DNA of 13,378 bases from Bacteroidales bacterium (GTDB taxonomy: Bacteria > Bacteroidota > Bacteroidia > Bacteroidales > Muribaculaceae), in contig JAAVGX010000070.1 of NCBI GenBank assembly GCA_014800065.1, positions 1 through 13,378 on the forward strand, written 5' to 3'. The translations under genes and the position numbers were made by a program. Positions 1-5,431 of this stretch are shown here, piece after piece. The first letter of the stretch is position 1; each line of letters opens with the position of its first letter. Below the pieces are notes generated by a model that did not search any database, was not told the origin of the DNA, and saw only the letters and a program-made list of their open reading frames with translations.

Positions 1-94
1 GCAAACGCCGGCCTATGTATGCCTCGAATGGGCGACATAGGTCGGGGACGTAGCGGTAGCGCTGCTTGGGGGTGGTTTGGATGTACGCTTTCAT
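1..94 (-). CDS. Possible hypothetical protein, N-terminal 31 codons only (cut by window edge)
   Basis: On the minus strand an ATG at 94-92 opens a frame that stays open for 31 codons to the window edge. The start reads MKAYIQTTPK and the piece is rich in Arg, Tyr and Pro. I do not recognise the family. Support for a real gene is modest: the start codon sits in an A-rich leader as in the other genes here, and a TAACTTTG -7-like box lies about 80 bases upstream at 172-179. Against it, the piece is short, no partner -33 box is visible, and the leader holds a REP-like hairpin (126-144), which would be odd in a normal 5' leader. It could be a small orphan protein, a gene remnant, or chance. Confidence 0.35.
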   Translation of the reverse strand, partial: MKAYIQTTPKQRYRYVPDLCRPFEAYIGRRL

Positions 95-125
95 AGTATT
101 TTTGCCTTGTTTTTGGGGGCTTTGA

Positions 126-144
126 GACATCGCAAAGCGATGTC
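126..144. repeat. REP-like palindrome 1
   Basis: GACATCGC, loop AAA, GCGATGTC: a perfect 8-bp inverted repeat. It is followed on the plus strand by CGTAC, giving the tail GTCCGTAC that also follows palindrome 3. There is no T-run on the plus side, so a terminator role is not obvious. Confidence 0.7.
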
Positions 145-171
145 CGTACAGGCTGATTAATCTATTTTGGG

Positions 172-179
172 CAAAGTTA
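172..179 (-). promoter_or_regulatory. Possible -7 box for the edge gene
   Basis: TAACTTTG on the minus strand matches the Bacteroidota -7 form TAnnTTTG. No TTTG or TTG is found at the expected 19-21 bases upstream, so this is half a promoter at best. If used, transcription would start near 165 and run through palindrome 1 before the ATG at 94. Confidence 0.3.
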
Positions 180-256
180 GGGTGGAGTTTTGGGGAATTA
201 TTGTATGATTTGCGCAATTTGCCTTTTAGCACGGTTTCGGCCCATGTTCCAGACGC

Positions 257-285
257 GGACGCGCCATGGCGGCCATGGCGCGCCC
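257..285. repeat. REP-like palindrome 2
   Basis: Arms CGCGCCATGGC (260-270) and GCCATGGCGCG (272-282) pair perfectly around one base. The stem extends by two more pairs across an A-C mismatch to 257-285. The tail CCCCTAC resembles the CCGTAC tail of the other two palindromes. The arms also contain the self-complementary CCATGG, so several hairpin forms are possible. Confidence 0.7.
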
Positions 286-365
286 CTACTGTTAATTGTG
301 GAAACAGTTTGCGCTGCACACCTACAATTTGCTGATTTTTAGGTGGCTACGTTGGCTGGTCAAAA

Positions 366-386
366 GGACGCACCGAACGTGCGTCC
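366..386 (-). terminator. REP-like palindrome 3, probable terminator of the acyl-CoA ligase operon
   Basis: GGACGCAC, loop CGAAC, GTGCGTCC: a perfect 8-bp stem about 31 bases past the stop codon of the ligase gene. Read on the minus strand it is followed at once by TTTTG, and on the plus strand by GTACATTTTTTG, so it may work in both directions. It shares the GTCCGTAC tail with palindrome 1, so it may be a REP-like element doing duty as a terminator. Confidence 0.6.
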
Positions 387-417
387 GTACATTTTTTGTT
401 GGTTTTCTGGGGGGCTT

Positions 418-2169
418 TTACTTGTAGAGGAAGCGGCGGATTGAGCGTTTTGGTGTTTTTTCAAACTCTTCGGGCTGGAGCTCAATTGCCGTAAGCTGTT
501 CGTATGGGGCTACGAGGTTGTTGATGTCCCGCCGATTGTTCTCCATCACCTCGAGCAAGTCTTTGTCCGACAGCCCTGCTGCGGCCACCATCTCCTCATC
601 GGGATGCACCAAGCCGACCAGTAGGCCGTTTCGTTCTACGACAAGACATTCGTTCACATAGGGCATGTTGCTCAGTTTTGCTTCTATTTCTTCGGGATAG
701 ATATTCTGTCCGGTAGAGGTGAGAATCATTGTTTTATATCGACCACGGATATTGATGGTTCGATGGTCGTCGCCACTGAGGAAGCCCATGTCACCAGTAC
801 GCAGCCAACCGTCGGGCTGGAGGACTGCTTCTGTTGCTTCGGGATTTTTATAGTAGCCCTTCATCACGTTCAGACCTCGCACGAGGATTTCTCCCTGAGG
901 GCGTTCGGTGTAAGCCGCAGTCTCGTCGAAGTCGATTTTGGCCTCCATAATGTTGCGGAGTACACGCCCGGAGGATCCGCACACGAATTTACGCCAAGGT
1001 GAGTAGCTGATGAGGGGTCCGCACTCGGTCATACCATACCCTACGGTGAAGGGGAAGTGGATTCGATGGAGAAATTCCTCTACCTCGCCGTTGAGCGGCG
1101 CACCACCTACAATGACTTCCTCGAATGCCCCTCCGAAAGCCTCCACGAGTTTGCTTCGGATGATTGTGTAGACAGCTTTATCGAGCATTGGCACTGCGAG
1201 CACCCAGCTCATAGGCTTCTTCGTAATCATGGGGACCACCACCTTGCGATAGATTTTTTCAAGGATTAGCGGTACGCATATAATCAGTGATGGGCGGACC
1301 TGGCGCAAGGCTTTAAGCAACAGTTGCGGAGTGGGTATTTTTCCCAACAGTGTGATATGCGACCCTACCGCCAGAGGTGTAAGCATATCGAAGGCGCAAC
1401 CATAGGCGTGGGCCAACGGGAGGAATGACAATGCCCGCGAGCCACGATAGTGGAGTTTGGATCGGATTCCGAACACCACATTGCCGCGCAGATTATCGTA
1501 GGTGAGCATGACACCCTTACTGAAGCCGGTGGTGCCTGAAGTATAGTTAATCACGGCAACCTCCGACCCGGGAACGCGCTTGAACTGAACGCATTGAGGC
1601 GTGAAGCCGTCAGGATATTTTTCGCGCATGAGACGAGTGAGGCGGCTCACGATACCCTTGTGTGTATGGGTGTGAGCATTTGCGCAGAGGTCGGGATGGA
1701 GGCGGCGGTCGGCGAGCACGGTGCGGTTGTCAAGGGAAATGACAGCGCGTATAGCGGGCAGATCCTCGAATTTGAGTTGCTTGAAATTGGCATCACCTGC
1801 GAACAGGAGCACGGCATCGGAGTGGTTCAGTATATTGGTAACATCTGCGGGATTGAACTCATTCAATATGGGCACAATGACAGCGCCATATGAAATGACA
1901 CCAATAAATGTGATTACCCAGTTTGGAGTGTTACGTCCCAGCAGAGCCACCTTGTCGCCCCGTTTGACGCCTGAGAGTTCGAAAAACAGATGCAGACGTG
2001 CTATGCGGCGAGCGATATCGCCATATGTATGTCCCTTGCCGGTTATATAATCCGACAAAGCCGGTAACGAGAAATTATCCCGAAACGAACTTTCATAGAT
2101 TTCGAGGAGATCCGTGTAAGGTTCCCGGTTATACGGTGCGTCAAATTCGAAACTCATAGATTTAAGCAT
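418..2169 (-). CDS. AMP-dependent long-chain fatty acid-CoA ligase (FadD/ACSL-like)
   Basis: Likely activates fatty acids with ATP and CoA to acyl-AMP and then acyl-CoA, a cytoplasmic or membrane-peripheral reaction feeding lipid synthesis or remodelling. The 583-residue protein has the ANL-superfamily motifs in order: phosphate loop YTSGTTGFSKGV (209-220), A5 motif GYGMTE (377-382), hinge region with RTGD (457-460) and RGRYK (475-479), and a C-terminal domain ending KTPKRSIRRFLYK, with K571 or K574 a candidate for the catalytic A10 lysine. Full length for the family. The ATG at 2169 is used; a second Met at codon 5 (2157) is possible. It begins 29 bases after the adk stop on the same strand, so it is probably the last gene of the hpt-adk transcript. 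Chain-length preference cannot be read from sequence; a small HTHTH run (166-170) is incidental. Another acyl or aryl acid substrate remains possible. Confidence 0.88.
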   Translation of the reverse strand: MLKSMSFEFDAPYNREPYTDLLEIYESSFRDNFSLPALSDYITGKGHTYGDIARRIARLHLFFELSGVKRGDKVALLGRNTPNWVITFIGVISYGAVIVPILNEFNPADVTNILNHSDAVLLFAGDANFKQLKFEDLPAIRAVISLDNRTVLADRRLHPDLCANAHTHTHKGIVSRLTRLMREKYPDGFTPQCVQFKRVPGSEVAVINYTSGTTGFSKGVMLTYDNLRGNVVFGIRSKLHYRGSRALSFLPLAHAYGCAFDMLTPLAVGSHITLLGKIPTPQLLLKALRQVRPSLIICVPLILEKIYRKVVVPMITKKPMSWVLAVPMLDKAVYTIIRSKLVEAFGGAFEEVIVGGAPLNGEVEEFLHRIHFPFTVGYGMTECGPLISYSPWRKFVCGSSGRVLRNIMEAKIDFDETAAYTERPQGEILVRGLNVMKGYYKNPEATEAVLQPDGWLRTGDMGFLSGDDHRTINIRGRYKTMILTSTGQNIYPEEIEAKLSNMPYVNECLVVERNGLLVGLVHPDEEMVAAAGLSDKDLLEVMENNRRDINNLVAPYEQLTAIELQPEEFEKTPKRSIRRFLYK

Positions 2170-2198
2170 ATGGCCGCCTCAAGGATCGGGTGCGGCGG

Positions 2199-2783
2199 TT
2201 ATTTCTTATCCTTGTGAGGAGCGAGCGCCGTTTTGATGTCGCCGAAAATGGCTTCTACGGTGCCGTTTCCTTCGATGGGGTGGTATTTTTCTTTAGCCTT
2301 GTAGTATTCTTTGAGCGGAGCGGTCTGCTTGTGGTAAACGTCGAGACGCTTCTGAATTGTTTCGAGGTTGTCGTCGGCACGTCCGGACACCTTTCCGCGT
2401 TCAAGCATACGCTTTACCAGTTCATCCTCAGCCACTTCCAAACCTACGACGGCGTGAACGTCAGTGCCGTAGCCCTTGAGCATTTCAGCAAGCGCTTCGG
2501 CCTGGGGAATGGTACGGGGGAATCCGTCGAAGATGACACCTTTGGATGTTTTATCGGAATTCTCCTTGAATTCATGTTCAAGCACATCCACCATCACTTC
2601 GTCGGGTATGAGCAGGCCTTTAGAGATGAAGCTGTCGGCAAGTTTTCCGAGCTCGGTGCCACGTGCGATGTGGTCGCGAAGGAGTTCGCCGGTTGAAATG
2701 TGATGGAGGCCGTATTCTTCTATAAGTTTTTCACTTTGAGTGCCTTTACCACTTCCGGGGGCACCGAAAATCACTATATTCAT
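2199..2783 (-). CDS. adk: Adenylate kinase
   Basis: Catalyses ATP + AMP to 2 ADP in the cytoplasm, setting the adenylate balance. The 194-residue protein shows the P-loop GAPGSGKGT (7-15), the NMP-binding stretch from STGELLRDHI (30-39) on, the FDGFPRT signature near 90-96, and a short LID around RGKVSGRADD. The LID is the short form without a cysteine zinc site, which accounts for the length being about 20 residues less than the E. coli enzyme; this is a recognised subclass. The C-terminus AL-PHKDKK is Lys-rich. The start at 2783 has an A-rich leader. It follows hpt by 58 bases and precedes the ligase by 29, so hpt-adk-ligase is probably one operon. The pairing hpt-adk makes sense because salvaged IMP leads to AMP, the substrate of this enzyme. 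Confidence 0.96.
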   Translation of the reverse strand: MNIVIFGAPGSGKGTQSEKLIEEYGLHHISTGELLRDHIARGTELGKLADSFISKGLLIPDEVMVDVLEHEFKENSDKTSKGVIFDGFPRTIPQAEALAEMLKGYGTDVHAVVGLEVAEDELVKRMLERGKVSGRADDNLETIQKRLDVYHKQTAPLKEYYKAKEKYHPIEGNGTVEAIFGDIKTALAPHKDKK

Positions 2784-2819
2784 TGTTTCAGTTGTTTTGT
2801 AGGGTTAAGGTTATGTATT

Positions 2820-2848
2820 GATTAATCGGTAAAGTTAGTGATTAATCG
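2820..2848 (-). promoter_or_regulatory. Weak promoter-like box between two GATTAATCG repeats
   Basis: GATTAATCG occurs at 2820-2828 and 2840-2848, two helical turns apart, the second copy including the hpt stop codon. Between them the minus strand reads TAACTTTA (2837-2830), one base off TAnnTTTG. No good -33 box is visible. It could be a weak internal promoter or operator for adk, or chance. Confidence 0.25.
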
Positions 2849-3387
2849 TTCTCCTTAAGTATATAGATGTCATTGAGGTTTCGGGCTTTCTCATTCAGGT
2901 CCAGTCCGTAACCGATGATGAATTTCTTTGGGATTTTGAATCCGATATAGTCGGGCTTGAGAGGCTTTACGAGTGCTTCGGGTTTGAAAAGCAGGGTTGC
3001 CACTTTGATATCGGCGGCATTGCGCCCTTTAAGGTCGTTGATGAGATTATAAATTGTGTTGCCCGTGTCGATGATATCTTCCACGATGATGATGGTTCGA
3101 CCCTCGATGTTTTCGTGTAGCCCCATCACCTGCTTGACCGCACCGGTGGTTGATGTTCCCTCATAGCTTTTGAGGCGAATAAAAGCAATCTCGGCATCGA
3201 TGCCTTCGACAGCTCGGAAAAGATCGCTCGCAAAGGGGAAGGCCCCCGTCAATACGCACAGGAACAGGGGCGATTTGTCGCCGCAATCGCGGATGATTTC
3301 TTTTCCAAGCTCGGCCACACGAGCCTGGATTTCATTTTTGGAAATATAAGGTACGAAGGTCATGCCCTCGTATGTCACTTGGTCCAT
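2842..3387 (-). CDS. hpt: Hypoxanthine phosphoribosyltransferase
   Basis: Salvages hypoxanthine (and usually guanine) with PRPP to make IMP or GMP in the cytoplasm. The 181-residue protein has the type I phosphoribosyltransferase PRPP loop IIIVEDIIDTGNT (about 99-111), with the two acidic residues followed by DTGNT, an upstream flexible-loop region SYEGTSTTG (74-82) in place of the family SY-GT/S pattern, and the C-terminal IGYGLDLNEKARNL signature that holds the purine-binding Asp. Length is normal for bacterial Hpt. The ATG at 3387 lies about 16 bases from the inferred transcript start, so a longer protein is not possible from that promoter. It heads the hpt-adk-ligase operon and could also be read through from the membrane-protein gene 27 bases upstream. 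Confidence 0.95.
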   Translation of the reverse strand: MDQVTYEGMTFVPYISKNEIQARVAELGKEIIRDCGDKSPLFLCVLTGAFPFASDLFRAVEGIDAEIAFIRLKSYEGTSTTGAVKQVMGLHENIEGRTIIIVEDIIDTGNTIYNLINDLKGRNAADIKVATLLFKPEALVKPLKPDYIGFKIPKKFIIGYGLDLNEKARNLNDIYILKEND

Positions 3388-3409
3388 AGGTTAGTTGTAA
3401 AACATTGCG

Positions 3410-3440
3410 CAAAGTTACGGATTTTTCATATTCTGTGCAA
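3410..3440 (-). promoter_or_regulatory. Promoter of hpt-adk-ligase operon
   Basis: Minus strand: TTG (3440-3438), 20 bases, then TAACTTTG (3417-3410), a close match to the Bacteroidota form TTTG-N19-21-TAnnTTTG. The inferred transcript start is near 3403, 16 bases before the hpt ATG. The first three bases of the -7 box are the TAA stop codon of the upstream gene, so the promoter is nested in the end of that gene. Confidence 0.65.
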
Positions 3441-4485
3441 CATTATTTTTAGATTTTGAGGGCCTTGTGCGCTCTATATATATTAATGAGAAAAGTCCCA
3501 TAGTCAAAAGCGCCACCACTTCGGCGCTCCACATAACCACAGAATAAGTGACGCCTTCAGTTGTGGGAATGCCGTAGAGACTCAACCCGAACATGACGGC
3601 CACATTCCAAGCGCCCAATCCGCCGTTGGACGGAATAGCCATGCTGCACGAACCGAACACAAAGACGACGAGTCCGGGGAGCAAGCCGTAAGCCATACCC
3701 GGCTCCGAGCATAGCTGACGAGTAAAACTGAATGCGTGGAACATGGTGTAGGTTTTCATGAAGTAGCAAATCCAGATACCGCATGTAAGCCAGAAATAGC
3801 GCCATTTATGCGGCATGGTGAACAACACAGCAAAGCCATCCCAGATTTGCCGGATGGCAGCATCGGTTTTGCGAATCAGCTTTGTGTCTCTGAAAAAGCG
3901 GAATGCCATCCACACTGCGCCTGCAATCACGGCACAGATGACCCAAGGCCATGGAGAATCGGTGAAGCGCAGAACGTCACGTCCGAAGTCGTAATGGGTC
4001 ATGAATTCCTTGAACTTCGGCAGAGCCAGAATCACCGCAGCGGTGGATATCACTATAATGGCGGCTAAATCGGAAAGCCGGTCACCGATGTCGGTACCCA
4101 CCACCTTTGTCAGAGAAGTATTGGAGCGCTTGGCCATAAACAGGCATCTCCACACCTCTCCTCCGTTTGGTATAAAAATGTTGAGGGCATAAGCACCGAA
4201 AATAGCCACACTGTTGCAAAGATTGCTTGTGCGGGCACCAATGCCGCGTAGTTGTATGCCCCAACGGATGCCGCGAATGACATGACTCAGGGTGCCGAAC
4301 ACCACCATGACTATAATCCATTCCCACTCTACTCCGTGGCGGATAATATTCCACATATGATGAAAATCGATTCTGCGCATCAGCCAAAACACGAGGCCGA
4401 CGCTCACCATGGTGGGTAGCAGGTACTTCACAATGGTGTCCAGGCGGTCCTTCAACCGTGGTGATATGTGCATGGCGATTTTCAT
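3415..4485 (-). CDS. Polytopic membrane protein, LPG_synthase_TM / YbhN (UPF0104) family
   Basis: A 356-residue inner-membrane protein with about eight or nine hydrophobic segments (near 20-37, 54-70, 92-106, 138-156, 178-197, 230-250, 266-285, 316-337). It has the conserved features of the flippase-like LPG_synthase_TM family: IPNGGEVWR (105-113), GDRLSDL (134-140) and IPSNGGLGAWN (284-294). The family is the membrane half of lysyl-phosphatidylglycerol synthase/flippase MprF, but this protein lacks the soluble aminoacyl-transferase domain, so it cannot be the whole enzyme; stand-alone members are thought to move lipids or lipid-linked molecules. The substrate is unknown. The ATG at 4485 is used, with a second Met at codon 5. 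It is divergent from the sigma factor gene, and its promoter region carries a cluster of palindromic boxes. hpt follows 27 bases downstream. Confidence 0.8.
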   Translation of the reverse strand: MKIAMHISPRLKDRLDTIVKYLLPTMVSVGLVFWLMRRIDFHHMWNIIRHGVEWEWIIVMVVFGTLSHVIRGIRWGIQLRGIGARTSNLCNSVAIFGAYALNIFIPNGGEVWRCLFMAKRSNTSLTKVVGTDIGDRLSDLAAIIVISTAAVILALPKFKEFMTHYDFGRDVLRFTDSPWPWVICAVIAGAVWMAFRFFRDTKLIRKTDAAIRQIWDGFAVLFTMPHKWRYFWLTCGIWICYFMKTYTMFHAFSFTRQLCSEPGMAYGLLPGLVVFVFGSCSMAIPSNGGLGAWNVAVMFGLSLYGIPTTEGVTYSVVMWSAEVVALLTMGLFSLIYIERTRPSKSKNNVAQNMKNP

Positions 4486-4547
4486 ATTTGATGTAGAACG
4501 CCACTACTGCGCGTGCGGTTCGGTGAGGGCGAAAAAAGCACCGATTT

Positions 4548-4595
4548 TTGTTACAATTTCGCTGTAACAGCCTGTTTGTAACAATCTTGTAACAA
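4548..4595. promoter_or_regulatory. Cluster of four TTGTnACAA palindromic boxes (candidate operator)
   Basis: Four 9-base palindromes: TTGTTACAA (4548-4556), CTGTAACAG (4562-4570), TTGTAACAA (4576-4584) and TTGTAACAA (4587-4595). Centres are 14, 14 and 11 bases apart. The last box overlaps the -7 box of the minus-strand membrane-protein promoter and the others lie in its early transcribed region, where a bound repressor would block transcription. They are 90 bases or more upstream of the sigma gene promoter. Confidence 0.55.
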
Positions 4596-4627
4596 ATTTA
4601 TATCAAGACAATGCGTTGATTTTCAAA
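4593..4627 (-). promoter_or_regulatory. Promoter of the LPG_synthase_TM-family gene
   Basis: Minus strand: TTTG (4627-4624), 23 bases, TAAATTTG (4600-4593). The -7 box is perfect for TAnnTTTG; the spacer is two bases longer than usual. Transcription would start near 4586, giving a leader of about 100 bases before the ATG at 4485 and placing three of the four palindromic boxes inside the leader. Confidence 0.45.
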
Positions 4628-4685
4628 TATATAACAGCCTAAAACAACAAAACGCATTACATTTACATTCATTAACATTTTAAAA

Positions 4686-4716
4686 TTTGCGTTCCGGCGA
4701 GGTTGTTCTAAATTTG
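4686..4716 (+). promoter_or_regulatory. Promoter of the ECF sigma factor gene
   Basis: TTTG (4686-4689), 19 bases, TAAATTTG (4709-4716): a full match to the Bacteroidota primary-sigma promoter. The transcript should begin near 4722-4724, which lies just past an in-frame ATG at 4719 and so supports the ATG at 4779 as the real start, with a leader of about 55 bases. Confidence 0.75.
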
Positions 4717-4778
4717 CAATGTCGGGAAGCGAAACCGACCATCCAACAAACATTCATCCTCCTTTAAAAACTACCACA

Positions 4779-5285
4779 ATGACTACTTCTTCTTCCTTCC
4801 AGTCCAACCTTATGGCCCTCCAGGCAAATCTGCTGAATTTCGCATATATGCTCACCTCCAACCGTGATGATGCCTACGACTTACTTCAGGACACCACCCT
4901 GAAGGCGTTGGACAACGAAGAGAAGTATGCCGAGAACACCAACTTCAAGGCATGGGTCATGACCATCATGCGCAACATCTTCATCAACAACTACCGTCGC
5001 ACCCAGCGCTCTGCCACCGTTGTTGATACCACCGATAACCTCTACCTCATCAACCTCTCGAACGAGTCGACGCTCGAAACCCCCGAAGATGCCTTCGGAG
5101 CCAACGAAATCACCGCCGCCATCAACGAGATGGAAGACGATTACCGTATTCCCTTCTCGATGCACGTTCAGGGCTACAAGTACAACGAAATCGCCGAAAA
5201 GATGGATCTGCCCCTTGGCACAATCAAGAGCCGTATCTTCTACGCCCGCAAGCAGCTCCAGACCCGCTTCGCCGACTATCGCTAA
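4779..5285 (+). CDS. ECF-type sigma-70 family RNA polymerase sigma factor
   Basis: A 168-residue group 4 sigma factor that would direct RNA polymerase to a specific promoter set. Region 2 spans about 12-75 (core-binding and -10 recognition helices, with LLQDTTLKAL and the WVMTIMRNIFINNYRR stretch). Region 4 spans about 110-163, with a helix-turn-helix at YNEIAEKMDLPLGTIKSRI. Region 3 is absent, as expected for ECF types. An in-frame ATG at 4719 would add 20 residues, but the promoter at 4686-4716 puts it at or before the transcript start, and 4779 has the A-rich context usual here. No anti-sigma gene lies beside it: the divergent neighbour is a membrane protein of another family and the downstream genes are trkHA. 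Its codons are strongly skewed to AAC, ATC, TAC, ACC, CTC and CGC/CGT, as in mdh, suggesting an abundant protein. It resembles a conserved solitary ECF sigma of Bacteroidales; target genes are unknown. Confidence 0.9.
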   Translation: MTTSSSFQSNLMALQANLLNFAYMLTSNRDDAYDLLQDTTLKALDNEEKYAENTNFKAWVMTIMRNIFINNYRRTQRSATVVDTTDNLYLINLSNESTLETPEDAFGANEITAAINEMEDDYRIPFSMHVQGYKYNEIAEKMDLPLGTIKSRIFYARKQLQTRFADYR

Positions 5286-5308
5286 TGGTAGAAGATTTGA
5301 TAAGGATG

Positions 5309-5335
5309 AATCAAGAATAATCAAGCATAATCAAA
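5309..5335. repeat. Three AATCAA repeats at exact 10-base period
   Basis: AATCAAG at 5309-5315 and 5319-5325, then AATCAAA at 5329-5335, just after the sigma factor stop codon and before its terminator. The 10-base step puts all copies on one face of the helix. The region is within the transcript's 3' end; a role is not evident. Confidence 0.4.
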
Positions 5336-5357
5336 CACACAAGCCTACTCTCCCGAG

Positions 5358-5383
5358 CAAACGCACCTCCTACGGTGCGTTTG
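5358..5383 (+). terminator. Terminator of the sigma factor gene
   Basis: CAAACGCACC, loop TCCTAC, GGTGCGTTTG: a perfect 10-bp stem 73 bases past the sigma stop codon, followed by TTTGC. It is AT-closed and symmetrical, so it could act on both strands, but only the plus strand has an incoming gene. Confidence 0.75.
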
Positions 5384-5416
5384 TTTGCATATGCCTGAAC
5401 CCCGGGCCTCAGTTTG
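5384..5416 (+). promoter_or_regulatory. Candidate promoter of trkHA
   Basis: TTTG (5384-5387) directly after the sigma terminator, 21 bases, then TCAGTTTG (5409-5416), one base off TAnnTTTG. The transcript would start near 5422, leaving about 10 bases before the ATG at 5432. No better promoter is visible between the terminator and trkH. Confidence 0.35.
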
Positions 5417-5431
5417 TGTTTAATATATACT

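Larger units (their letters stand above)
95..417. other. Gene-free spacer with three REP-like palindromes
   Basis: This 323-base stretch has no open frame worth calling on either strand. It holds three GC-rich palindromes (126-144, 257-285, 366-386) separated by AT-richer sequence, plus one isolated TAACTTTG box on the minus strand (172-179). It lies between the possible minus-strand gene at the window edge and the 3' end of the acyl-CoA ligase gene. Confidence 0.7.

Noticed and set aside
12..41. Inverted repeat CCTATGT / ACATAGG with a 16-base gap
   Set aside because: Only 7 bp with a long loop and inside the possible edge coding frame; not distinguishable from chance.
763..1893. Several plus-strand open frames of 60-110 codons inside the acyl-CoA ligase gene
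   Set aside because: They lie antisense to a gene with full family motifs and show no domain of their own.
4719..4778. Longer N-terminus for the sigma factor starting at ATG 4719
   Set aside because: The promoter boxes at 4686-4716 place the transcript start at about 4722-4724, past this ATG, and the added residues are not part of the sigma region 2 fold.
5414..5431. TTG start for trkH at 5414
   Set aside because: It overlaps the candidate -7 box and adds only six residues; the ATG at 5432 has a better context.
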